Part shown: positions 7,393-13,142 of the stretch, piece after piece | How positions within the stretch are numbered: position 1 is the stretch's first letter | Layout: every line of letters starts with the position of its first letter | From: Limnohabitans sp. | GTDB taxonomy: Bacteria; Pseudomonadota; Gammaproteobacteria; Burkholderiales; Burkholderiaceae_C | Assembly (NCBI GenBank): GCA_021731425.1 | Contig: JAKFXJ010000355.1 | Coordinates: 1-14,270 of the forward strand | Length of the DNA stretch: 14,270 nt | Reading direction: 5' to 3' | Program-made: the position numbers and the translations under genes | The notes under the pieces: model-generated | Seen by the model: the letters and a program-made list of their open reading frames with translations, nothing else | What the model was told of the DNA's origin: nothing | Databases searched by the model: none

Positions 7393-8679
7393 TTAGTTTG
7401 GGTATCCCAAGGTATTTGGAAGCCAGATCGAAAGTTGAGGTAGATACGTGAGCATCAGCAAGACGATTAGTAAGGCGATGAGCATTGGTTTGGCTTCTTT
7501 CATCATGGGGCCCATGCGAACACCTGAAACTACGGATGTGACAAATAGCAGGCCTCCAACTGGCGGCGTCACCATTCCCAAAGTCAAATTCACAATCACC
7601 ACAATCGCAAAGTGAAGCGGATCCAATCCAGCGCCATCAGCAAGTGGGGCAAGAATCGGCACCATGATCATCACGCCAGGTAGAGGCTCAATGAAAATAC
7701 CAACAAGAAGTAAAAGAATATTGATTGCGAGAAGGAGCGTGAATGAAGACAGCTCCATAGCAGCAATCCAACCCGCTACCTGCTGAGGGATTTGTCCTAC
7801 TGTCAATACCCAAGCGAATACTGCCGAGGTAGCTACGATGAACAGAATCGAGGCACTCATCAATGCAGTGCGATAGAGAATCGCTGGAAGCATCTGCATC
7901 TGCAATGTTCCGTAGACAAACTTTCCCACTATCACAGCGTATAAAACGGCTGCAGCCGAGGCCTCCGTCGGCGTAAATACTCCAAAGTGGATACCACCAA
8001 GAATGATGACCGGAAGCATCAGTGCAGGAAATGCCCGAACAAAAAGTGTCAGGATCGGCGTTGTTTCAATCATCTCTGGCGGCGATCTGTATCCCCGCGA
8101 AACACTCACGAAATGATTAACAATCGCCAATGCCAGCGCAATGATCAACCCAGGAATGACACCCGCCAAAAACAGACCTGTCATGGTCACGCTGTTGTCT
8201 GTCAGCGCATAGACAATCATGATGATTGAAGGCGGAATGATCGGCCCGACAATCGCGGTACAGGCCGTCAAGGCAGCTGCGTATGAATCGGCATAGCCTG
8301 CCTTTTTCATCATCTTGATCATCATCGACCCCGGCCCTGCAGCATCCGCAAGGGCTGAGCCACTGATGCCAGAGAAAAATGTCAACGTAAGAATGTTGGC
8401 ATGACCTAATCCACCGCGCCGCGCTCCCACCAGACGCGCTGCAAATTTGAGAAGAACATCGGTCAGCGCACCACCTGACATCAACTCAGCCGCGAGGATA
8501 AAAAAAGGTATTGCAAGTAGTGGAAAGCTATCTAGGCCACTAAACAAGTTCTGCATTACTACAAGTGCAGGCAAACCCTTCATCCACACAGCGACCAGGC
8601 CTGCTACAACCATCGCAAATGCGATTGGCATGCCAAGAGCCATGGTTACGAGAAAGGTCAGTCCAAGAATGGTTGTCAT
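7393..8679 (-). CDS. dctM: TRAP transporter large permease subunit, DctM family
   Basis: A 428-residue, very hydrophobic inner-membrane protein of about a dozen segments, the ion-coupled translocation subunit that takes ligand from DctP. The family motif FFSGISGSALADAAG (101-115) and the helix-hairpin PIIPPSIIM (146-154) are plain, and a second PPVGG element lies near residue 375. The length is usual for stand-alone DctM, so it is not fused to DctQ. It begins 11 bases after dctQ behind an A-rich leader with no strong Shine-Dalgarno. An eight-base C run (G on the + strand, 7383-7390) lies just after its stop, before dctP. Confidence 0.92.
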   Translation of the reverse strand: MTTILGLTFLVTMALGMPIAFAMVVAGLVAVWMKGLPALVVMQNLFSGLDSFPLLAIPFFILAAELMSGGALTDVLLKFAARLVGARRGGLGHANILTLTFFSGISGSALADAAGPGSMMIKMMKKAGYADSYAAALTACTAIVGPIIPPSIIMIVYALTDNSVTMTGLFLAGVIPGLIIALALAIVNHFVSVSRGYRSPPEMIETTPILTLFVRAFPALMLPVIILGGIHFGVFTPTEASAAAVLYAVIVGKFVYGTLQMQMLPAILYRTALMSASILFIVATSAVFAWVLTVGQIPQQVAGWIAAMELSSFTLLLAINILLLLVGIFIEPLPGVMIMVPILAPLADGAGLDPLHFAIVVIVNLTLGMVTPPVGGLLFVTSVVSGVRMGPMMKEAKPMLIALLIVLLMLTYLPQLSIWLPNTLGYPN

Positions 8680-8690
8680 GATTTTTTTCT

Positions 8691-9236
8691 TTAAAGGGCT
8701 TGCGGGTCAAAGCCATCGGCATGCTCAAACTCACCGAGCGTGATCCATTTCCGAGCCACACCTGCGAGATGAGCCAACGTCAGCGTCAAACCGATTGGCA
8801 AAGCCAGGTACACCTTGCCCAACGACCATCCAAGGACTGGAGACTCTTGGTACCACGCAAATTCCACGTACTCGATACCAAGCCATATGAGTGATATAAG
8901 AATTGCACTGACCATCGCCACTATCAGTGCCCTTAGATAACGAGCGCTTGCCTTTGGCAGTGCTTGTCCAAGCGTGTCAATCGCGATGTGACCACCAACC
9001 CGCAACGTTGGACCGGCACCCAGGAATGCTGTCCAAATCATCATGTATCGCGTGGCCTCCTCGACCCATGGGAAGGAGTGTCCAAAGACATAGCGCGAAA
9101 TGACATTCACGATCACTAGGACTGCCATCACGGCAACCAGAACAATCAACGCCCAACGATTCCAGAACACTAAGGCGCTGTCAGCCTTAGCGACGAGGCT
9201 GGTTGAGGTGGGTGTGTCTGCTTTTTGATTGAACAT
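8691..9236 (-). CDS. dctQ: TRAP transporter small permease subunit, DctQ family
   Basis: A small four-helix membrane protein, first gene of the leftward operon and partner of DctM. Counting from the ATG at 9236 (181 residues), hydrophobic segments lie around residues 25-50, 60-85, 100-128 and 138-160. The family features SRYVFG after helix 1 and a W-x-EE-x-x-R pattern (WVEEATR) before helix 2 are present. A TTG at 9242 could add two residues; the ATG is preferred as the commoner codon, although neither has a good Shine-Dalgarno. The promoter and a 16-bp palindrome lie directly upstream, against the divergent gntR gene, so transcription of the whole eight-gene set is probably controlled here. 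Confidence 0.87.
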   Translation of the reverse strand: MFNQKADTPTSTSLVAKADSALVFWNRWALIVLVAVMAVLVIVNVISRYVFGHSFPWVEEATRYMMIWTAFLGAGPTLRVGGHIAIDTLGQALPKASARYLRALIVAMVSAILISLIWLGIEYVEFAWYQESPVLGWSLGKVYLALPIGLTLTLAHLAGVARKWITLGEFEHADGFDPQAL

Positions 9237-9242
9237 GCCCAA

Positions 9243-9268
9243 ATCATATCTGATATATCAGATGTCAA
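9243..9268 (-). promoter_or_regulatory. Candidate promoter of the TRAP/catabolic operon
   Basis: On the - strand a consensus -35 box TTGACA occupies 9268-9263 and a good -10 box TATGAT occupies 9248-9243, just ahead of dctQ. The spacer is only 14 bases, shorter than the usual 16-18, so the pairing is uncertain and the true -10 may be a weaker box slightly downstream. If TATGAT is used, transcription would begin at or next to the dctQ ATG (9236), leaving almost no leader. Confidence 0.4.
9248..9263. promoter_or_regulatory. Perfect 16-bp palindrome, probable GntR operator
   Basis: ATCTGATATATCAGAT reads identically on both strands, with its centre between 9255 and 9256. It sits in the 60-base gap between the divergent dctQ and gntR starts. 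FCD-type GntR regulators bind short palindromes of this kind as dimers, so the adjacent gntR product is the natural ligand-responsive repressor for this site. On the - strand it exactly fills the space between a TTGACA box and a TATGAT box; on the + strand its edge overlaps the candidate gntR -35 box. One bound dimer could therefore control both directions. Confidence 0.7.
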
Positions 9269-9289
9269 ATTCAGGAGAAACCCTATAAT
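9262..9289 (+). promoter_or_regulatory. Candidate gntR promoter
   Basis: A perfect -10 box TATAAT lies at 9284-9289. ATGTCA at 9262-9267 matches four of six -35 positions, with a 16-base spacer. Transcription would be expected to begin around 9295-9297, that is at the gntR ATG itself, giving a leaderless or nearly leaderless mRNA. The AGGAG at 9273-9277 would then lie upstream of the transcript start and would not serve as a ribosome binding site. The -35 box overlaps the palindromic operator, consistent with autorepression. Confidence 0.5.
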
Positions 9290-9296
9290 CTGCAAC

Positions 9297-9962
9297 ATGT
9301 CTGCACCAAACCCTCCTCTCGAACGACCACTTCTGCTCACCGACATCGTGTGCGAACGTGTTCGAACAGCCATAGTGCAAGGTGAACTCAAGCTTGGTGA
9401 ACAGGTTTCCGAGGCTCAATTGGCTACCTGGCTTGGCGTGAGCAAGACACCAGTTCGAGAATCTCTGCTACGTCTCAAAAGCGAAGGATTAGTGGATATA
9501 CAACCCCAGCGCGGAAGCTTTGTATTTCGTCCTGATGCGAAACAGGTCAATCAGTTGTGCCTTTATCGGGCGATGACTGAAACTGCCGCTCTGCGCTCTG
9601 CAATGGAGAACAATCGGGCGGACTTACTCAATGGCATGAAGGATTGCGTTGATGAGATGCACCAGGCAGAAGCCATTGCTGACCTAAAAGCCCTAGCTCG
9701 GATCGACATGGAGTTTCACAATCAGTTTTTTCTTCACTGTGATGACCCTTACCTTCGTTCTGGCTATGCGGTAATCCGATCCCAACTGGTAGCGCTTCGC
9801 CACCGGGCTCCAATTGGCAATGCGGTCAGCAGTCACCAGATACTGGTTGATGCCGTTGGTGCAAACGCTATTGATGAAGCCTGCAATCTGCTTCGAGAGC
9901 ACGTACTTGAAAATGAGACAAGGTATCTGACTGCTTGCTCTATTAGTTGTGTCAGCCGGTAG
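9297..9962 (+). CDS. GntR-family transcriptional regulator, FadR subfamily (FCD domain)
   Basis: A 221-residue regulator divergent from the TRAP operon. The N-terminal winged helix has the typical pattern, with recognition helix region GVSKTPVRESLLRLKSEGL (47-65) and the wing PQRGSFVF (70-77). The C-terminal FCD domain keeps the four expected metal or ligand-binding positions: D137 and H141 (DMEFH), H180 and H202. Such proteins bind a carboxylate effector, often through the metal, and release their operator. The ATG at 9297 gives a protein that starts just before the DNA-binding domain; an upstream TTG at 9225 would run through the operator and dctQ start and is rejected. The product probably represses both itself and dctQ onward. 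The last residues (CSISCVSR) are not typical and may mark the island edge. Confidence 0.88.
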   Translation: MSAPNPPLERPLLLTDIVCERVRTAIVQGELKLGEQVSEAQLATWLGVSKTPVRESLLRLKSEGLVDIQPQRGSFVFRPDAKQVNQLCLYRAMTETAALRSAMENNRADLLNGMKDCVDEMHQAEAIADLKALARIDMEFHNQFFLHCDDPYLRSGYAVIRSQLVALRHRAPIGNAVSSHQILVDAVGANAIDEACNLLREHVLENETRYLTACSISCVSR

Positions 9963-10196
9963 GGTTTGGCTTTCGCCTTTGTGCTGGACCAAGACCCGAA
10001 TCAAATCCAACAAGGCGTTCAGCAAAAGCGACCGTCGTTTTCTGGCCGACTGCAGACCTACTCGGCCCGTAGTTGGCTGACCGCTTCCGCTGCAACGCAG
10101 CCATTGAGTCTTAGCCATATCCACTTGCCGCAGAGACCGGCAACAAATGGTTCACCCAAACCTAAAGCTCAAAATTTTGGCTGTGCTCATGCGCGC
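9963..10196. other. Convergent gap between gntR and marR with inverted repeats
   Basis: No gene is seen in these 234 bases, and composition changes here from the low-GC block to the GC-rich flank. Inverted repeats include GGCCGA (10044-10049) with TCGGCC (10062-10067), GCTGC (10089-10093) with GCAGC (10097-10101), and an outer GGCTG (10075-10079) with CAGCC (10098-10102). CAAAATTTTG at 10170-10179 is a 10-bp palindrome just after the marR stop. None is followed by a proper T-run, but as a set they could end transcription from both sides. The wording of 10035-10105 resembles dispersed non-coding repeats I associate with this bacterial group; that is from memory only. Confidence 0.4.
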
Positions 10197-10637
10197 TCAA
10201 GTATTGCCATGCGCCGCAATCAAGCTCTCCAGCATGAGCTTGAGTTGATGGGCCGGTTCCGACCCCAAAGCAGACACCACCTGCGCTTCGTGCGCTTTGG
10301 CTTGCTTCAGCAGGGGCTGCACTTTGCGCCTACATGCGGCTGTTAGGCTGACCAGGCTTTGCCGTTTGTCGTGTGCGGCGTCGCAACGCTTGACCCACCC
10401 GGCGTCTTGCATGCGGCCCACCAGCTTGGTCACGGTGGGTTGTTTGGCTAGCACGATGCTGGCGAGTTCGTTGATGCTCAAACTGTCTTTGCCCGACAGG
10501 CTGGCCATGACGCGCCACTCCATTAGGCTCAGGCCGCTGGCCTCGACCACGGCGTGGAATTCGCTCGAAATCAAATGGCTGGCGCGTGCCAGCAAGTAAG
10601 CCAGGTAGTCGTCGACAAAGCCTGGCGTGCTGCTCAT
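10197..10637 (-). CDS. MarR-family transcriptional regulator
   Basis: A 146-residue winged-helix regulator. The DNA-binding part spans about residues 38-100, with ELASIVLAKQPTVTKLVGRM (57-76) as helix-turn-helix and a wing DKRQSLVSLT (90-99). Flanking helices make the usual MarR dimer. The ATG at 10637 is chosen because it overlaps the flavin reductase stop as ATGA, giving coupled translation and a normal-length protein; an open frame continues upstream only within the reductase gene. MarR proteins in aromatic clusters often sense the aromatic acid or its CoA thioester and act as repressors. The likely target is the control region at 11207-11277 between the reductase and the NicX-like gene. 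Confidence 0.87.
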   Translation of the reverse strand: MSSTPGFVDDYLAYLLARASHLISSEFHAVVEASGLSLMEWRVMASLSGKDSLSINELASIVLAKQPTVTKLVGRMQDAGWVKRCDAAHDKRQSLVSLTAACRRKVQPLLKQAKAHEAQVVSALGSEPAHQLKLMLESLIAAHGNT

Positions 10638-11206
10638 GGCAGGGCCACAGTGGTGCTGAACTGACCGCCCTGGTAAACGAGTGGGGCTGAGCCATCGCTG
10701 AAGCCGCAGCGTTCCACCTCGCCCACAAAAATCACATGGTCGCCTTCTTCGTGGCGGCTGCGGTTGTGGCATTCAAACCAGGCCAGAGCGCCATCCAAAA
10801 TGGGCAAACCCGACTCGCCCAGCTTGTAAGCGGTGTCGGCAAAGCGGTCGCCCTTGCCGAAGGCAAAACGGTTGCAGACATCGAGCTGATCGGCGGCCAG
10901 CACGTTCACCACGTAATGCGTGCCCGCATGGAACAGCGGGGCGCTGCTGGCGCCTTGTCCCAGGCTCCACAGCACCAGCGGGGGCGTGAGCGACACCGAG
11001 TTGAATGAGCTGGCGGTGATACCCACAAAGCTGCTGCTGGCCGAATCGCCCTTGTGTGCGCCGGGCACAAAGGTGGTGATGACGGTCACCCCCGTGGCAA
11101 AGCGCGACAGTGCTTGCTTGAAATGCGGTGTTTCAAAGTCTGGACTGAGCGCTTTGATGTGAGATGGGGGGGCTTGGTGCATGGGTGGATGATAGTTGAA
11201 TTGCAT
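10634..11206 (-). CDS. Flavin reductase domain protein (DIM6/NTAB, HpaC-like)
   Basis: A 190-residue flavin reductase-like protein of the group that supplies FMNH2 or FADH2 to two-component monooxygenases. The family core is visible: FKQALSRFATGVTVITT (29-45), GITASSFNSVSLTPPLVLWS (62-81), NVLA (101-104) and GDHVIFVGEV (155-164), including the usual flavin-binding TASSFxSVS-type segment and the GDH motif. It is transcribed leftward together with marR, which it overlaps by four bases. The ATG at 11206 lacks a clear Shine-Dalgarno; an internal ATG at 11182 would remove eight residues and is an alternative. No matching oxygenase component is in view, so the partner must lie outside the window. 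Confidence 0.85.
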   Translation of the reverse strand: MQFNYHPPMHQAPPSHIKALSPDFETPHFKQALSRFATGVTVITTFVPGAHKGDSASSSFVGITASSFNSVSLTPPLVLWSLGQGASSAPLFHAGTHYVVNVLAADQLDVCNRFAFGKGDRFADTAYKLGESGLPILDGALAWFECHNRSRHEEGDHVIFVGEVERCGFSDGSAPLVYQGGQFSTTVALP

Positions 11207-11234
11207 GAATTTTCATATAAACTGACCATTCATG
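11204..11234. promoter_or_regulatory. Inverted repeat in the divergent flavin reductase / NicX-like control region, candidate MarR operator
   Basis: CATGAAT (11204-11210) and ATTCATG (11228-11234) are perfect inverted copies separated by 17 bases. A second, smaller dyad, ATGAA-TT-TTCAT (11205-11216), shares the left arm. The stretch is unusually AT-rich for this flank and contains TATAAA (11216-11221), a possible -10. The left arm covers the reductase start codon, so binding there would block both divergent genes. No -35/-10 pair with correct spacing could be settled in either direction. Confidence 0.45.
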
Positions 11235-11277
11235 TCTGCAGGAGAACCGTTCAGAGCTGCAGGCCAAGGAGACAAGC

Positions 11278-12363
11278 ATGCTGGTGGAACGAATCGAAAA
11301 CAGGTGGCTCGCGGCGTTTACACGCACTTTCAAGCTGTGCAAGGTGCAGCCTGGCGAAGTGGTGGCTATTTTGGCCGAAACCCAATCACGCCGGGTCAAC
11401 GTGGACTTGGCCCGTCTCGCGCTGGAGGCCATGGGTGCCCGCGTGTTCGAAGTGACTTTGACCACGCCTGCACTCACCGCCCCCGCGCCCGTACGCTCCA
11501 CAGGCGCCAGCGACGCGATTGGCCAACTCGGCCCCGTGGTGGCAGCTCTCGCCCGCGCCGACATGGTGGTGGACTGCACCGTCGAAGGCCTGCTGCACGC
11601 GCCCGAGTTGCCCACCATCATGAAGGGCGTGGACGGGCACATGCCGCGCCTGCTCATGGTGTCCAACGAGCACCCTGAAATTTTGGAGCGCACTGTGCCC
11701 GATCCGGCGCTCGAAGGCGTGGTGCGTGCCGCCATGACGAAGCTCCGTGCTGCGCAACAAATGCACGTCACGTCTGCCGCAGGCACCGACCTGCGCGTGA
11801 ACCTGAAACATGGCGACAAACAAGCGGTGATCGGTGGTGTGTGGGGCTTTTGCCCCAAGCCGGGCATGGTGTCGCACTGGCCTGCCGGGCTGGCGCTGGC
11901 TTTCCCCGCAGCGGGCAGTGTCAACGGCACGCTGGTCATGGCCCCGGGCGACGTGAACCTGACCTTCAAAAGCTATTTGCGCGACACGATCCGCCTGACC
12001 ATCGAGAACGACAGTGTGGTCGCCATCCAGGGGCAGGGCGTGGATGTGGACATGATGCGTGGCTATTGGAAAGCCTGGGAAGACGCTGAGGGCCACCGCG
12101 CCGCTTATGCCGTCTCGCATGTGGGCTTTGGCCTGAACCCGGCGGCGCGTTGGGATGCCATGGCGTTCTACGACAAGCGCGACTGCAACGGCACAGAGTT
12201 GCGTGCCTTTGCGGGCAACTTTTTGTATTCGACCGGGGCGAACGAGGTGGCGGGCCGCCACACGCTCGGCCACTTTGACCTGCCCATGCGTGGCTGCACC
12301 GTTCGGCTCGACGACACGGTGGTGGTTGATGCGGGCCAAGTCGTGAGCGCGGCGCTGGCATGA
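11278..12363 (+). CDS. NicX-like metal-dependent dioxygenase (2,5-dihydroxypyridine 5,6-dioxygenase-like, M29 aminopeptidase fold)
   Basis: A 361-residue protein resembling 2,5-dihydroxypyridine 5,6-dioxygenase (NicX), which shares a fold with M29 aminopeptidases and opens an N-containing aromatic ring with Fe(II) and O2. Candidate metal ligands are H281 (SHVGFGLNP), H332 and D334 (GHFDLP); their spacing closely follows H265, H318 and D320 of Pseudomonas NicX as I recall them. Many such proteins are annotated simply as 'aminopeptidase'. The start has a good AAGGAGA at 11266-11272. The stop overlaps the hydrolase start by four bases. Next to an aryl-CoA ligase and acyl-CoA dehydrogenase, the likely substrate is an amino-hydroxy aromatic rather than a pyridine, but that is inference. 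A true peptidase role is the main alternative and fits the context poorly. Confidence 0.78.
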   Translation: MLVERIENRWLAAFTRTFKLCKVQPGEVVAILAETQSRRVNVDLARLALEAMGARVFEVTLTTPALTAPAPVRSTGASDAIGQLGPVVAALARADMVVDCTVEGLLHAPELPTIMKGVDGHMPRLLMVSNEHPEILERTVPDPALEGVVRAAMTKLRAAQQMHVTSAAGTDLRVNLKHGDKQAVIGGVWGFCPKPGMVSHWPAGLALAFPAAGSVNGTLVMAPGDVNLTFKSYLRDTIRLTIENDSVVAIQGQGVDVDMMRGYWKAWEDAEGHRAAYAVSHVGFGLNPAARWDAMAFYDKRDCNGTELRAFAGNFLYSTGANEVAGRHTLGHFDLPMRGCTVRLDDTVVVDAGQVVSAALA

Positions 12364-13142
12364 ACTCGCCAGCATTCACCGACGTGGGTTTGCCCACACA
12401 GCCTGCGGTGGTGTTCTTGCACGGCGTGGGCGGTGGCCGACACGGCTGGGCAGCGCAGCAAGCGCATGTGGCCGCTTTGGGTTGGCGCAGCCTGGCCTGG
12501 GACATGCCCGGTTATGGCGACAGCCCCATGGTCACCCCTTATGACTTCGCCCACTTGGCGCAAGCCCTCTGGCAGATGCTGGACGCAGCGCACATTGACC
12601 AAGCCGTGTTGGTGGGCCACAGCATGGGAGCCATGGTCGCCCTGCAAGCCTGGACGCAAAAACCTGAGCGCATTCGTGGCCTGCTGCTGGCTGCCAGCAG
12701 CCCGGCTTTTGGCAACAGCGACGGTGATTTTCAAAAGCAGTTTTTGGCGCAGCGCCTGGCCCCGCTGGAAGCGGGCAAAACCATGGCTGACATCGCCGAC
12801 AAGCTGATCCCCACCATGGCGGCACCCGGTGGCGCTGCAAGCCAGTTGATCCCTGCGCACCAAAGTATGTCGGCCGTGCCGCCCGCCACTTACCGCGCCG
12901 CGCTGCATGCGCTGGTGCAGTTTGAGCAACGCGCCGCTTTGCCCACCCTCTCCGTGCCTGTGCTGTGCCTGGCCGCAGAGCATGACCGCACCGCACCGCC
13001 CACCGTGATGGAACGCATGGCGCAAAAGATCCCCGGTGCGCGATACGCCAGCCTGGCCGGTGCAGGGCATTTGCTGCATTACGAACAGCCCAAGGCGTTC
13101 AACGCCGAACTCGAAAAATTTCTGAAGGACGTGAAACCATGA
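12360..13142 (+). CDS. Alpha/beta hydrolase
   Basis: A 260-residue alpha/beta-hydrolase-fold enzyme. The oxyanion-side HG (21-22), the nucleophile elbow GHSMG with S88, the acid D209 (AEHDRTAP) and H237 (GAGHLLHYEQP) make a complete Ser-Asp-His triad. The general pattern is that of enol-lactone hydrolases, ring-fission product hydrolases and N-formylmaleamate deformylase (NicD). Start and stop are both ATGA overlaps with its neighbours, so it is translationally coupled between the NicX-like protein and the acyl-CoA dehydrogenase. By analogy with the NicX-NicD pair, it probably hydrolyses the ring-opened product or a CoA thioester derived from it. The specific bond broken cannot be read from the sequence. 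Confidence 0.85.
   Translation: MNSPAFTDVGLPTQPAVVFLHGVGGGRHGWAAQQAHVAALGWRSLAWDMPGYGDSPMVTPYDFAHLAQALWQMLDAAHIDQAVLVGHSMGAMVALQAWTQKPERIRGLLLAASSPAFGNSDGDFQKQFLAQRLAPLEAGKTMADIADKLIPTMAAPGGAASQLIPAHQSMSAVPPATYRAALHALVQFEQRAALPTLSVPVLCLAAEHDRTAPPTVMERMAQKIPGARYASLAGAGHLLHYEQPKAFNAELEKFLKDVKP

Larger units (their letters stand above)
2172..9962. other. Putative horizontally acquired catabolic island (low GC)
   Basis: The block from just after the ridA-like gene to the end of the gntR gene differs in base composition from both flanks: counted samples give 23 of 60 G+C at 4081-4140 and at 7681-7740, against 42 of 60 at 1201-1260 and at 12241-12300. It is functionally complete, with importer, five enzymes and its own regulator, and none of its genes belongs to aromatic-CoA metabolism. 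It sits where ridA and marR would be convergent neighbours, a place where an insertion breaks no gene or promoter. I see no integrase, transposase, tRNA or clear direct repeats at the edges, so the mechanism of arrival is unknown and the borders are approximate: about 2200-2300 on the left, about 9945-10010 on the right. Confidence 0.6.

Noticed and set aside
9225..9296. Upstream TTG start for gntR, adding 24 residues
   Set aside because: The extension would be coded by the dctQ start region, the palindrome and the TATAAT box, and it does not resemble GntR N-termini.
9693..10124. - strand frame of 143 codons across the gntR 3' end and the convergent gap, considered as a transposase remnant
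   Set aside because: Half of it is antisense to the FCD domain of GntR, and the rest reads through inverted repeats; no transposase motif such as a DDE block is present.
10638..10772. 45-residue N-terminal extension of the MarR protein
   Set aside because: It is encoded inside the flavin reductase gene in another frame, is arginine/proline-rich and unlike any MarR N-terminus; the ATGA overlap start fits better.
11386..12375. Long - strand frames of 329 codons (11386-12375) and 278 codons (11133-11969)
   Set aside because: Both are antisense to the NicX-like gene and show no protein motif; composition is arginine- and histidine-rich in the way of shadow frames.
12168..13079. Open frame of 303 codons on the - strand
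   Set aside because: It is antisense to the alpha/beta hydrolase with its complete catalytic triad; no recognisable domain.
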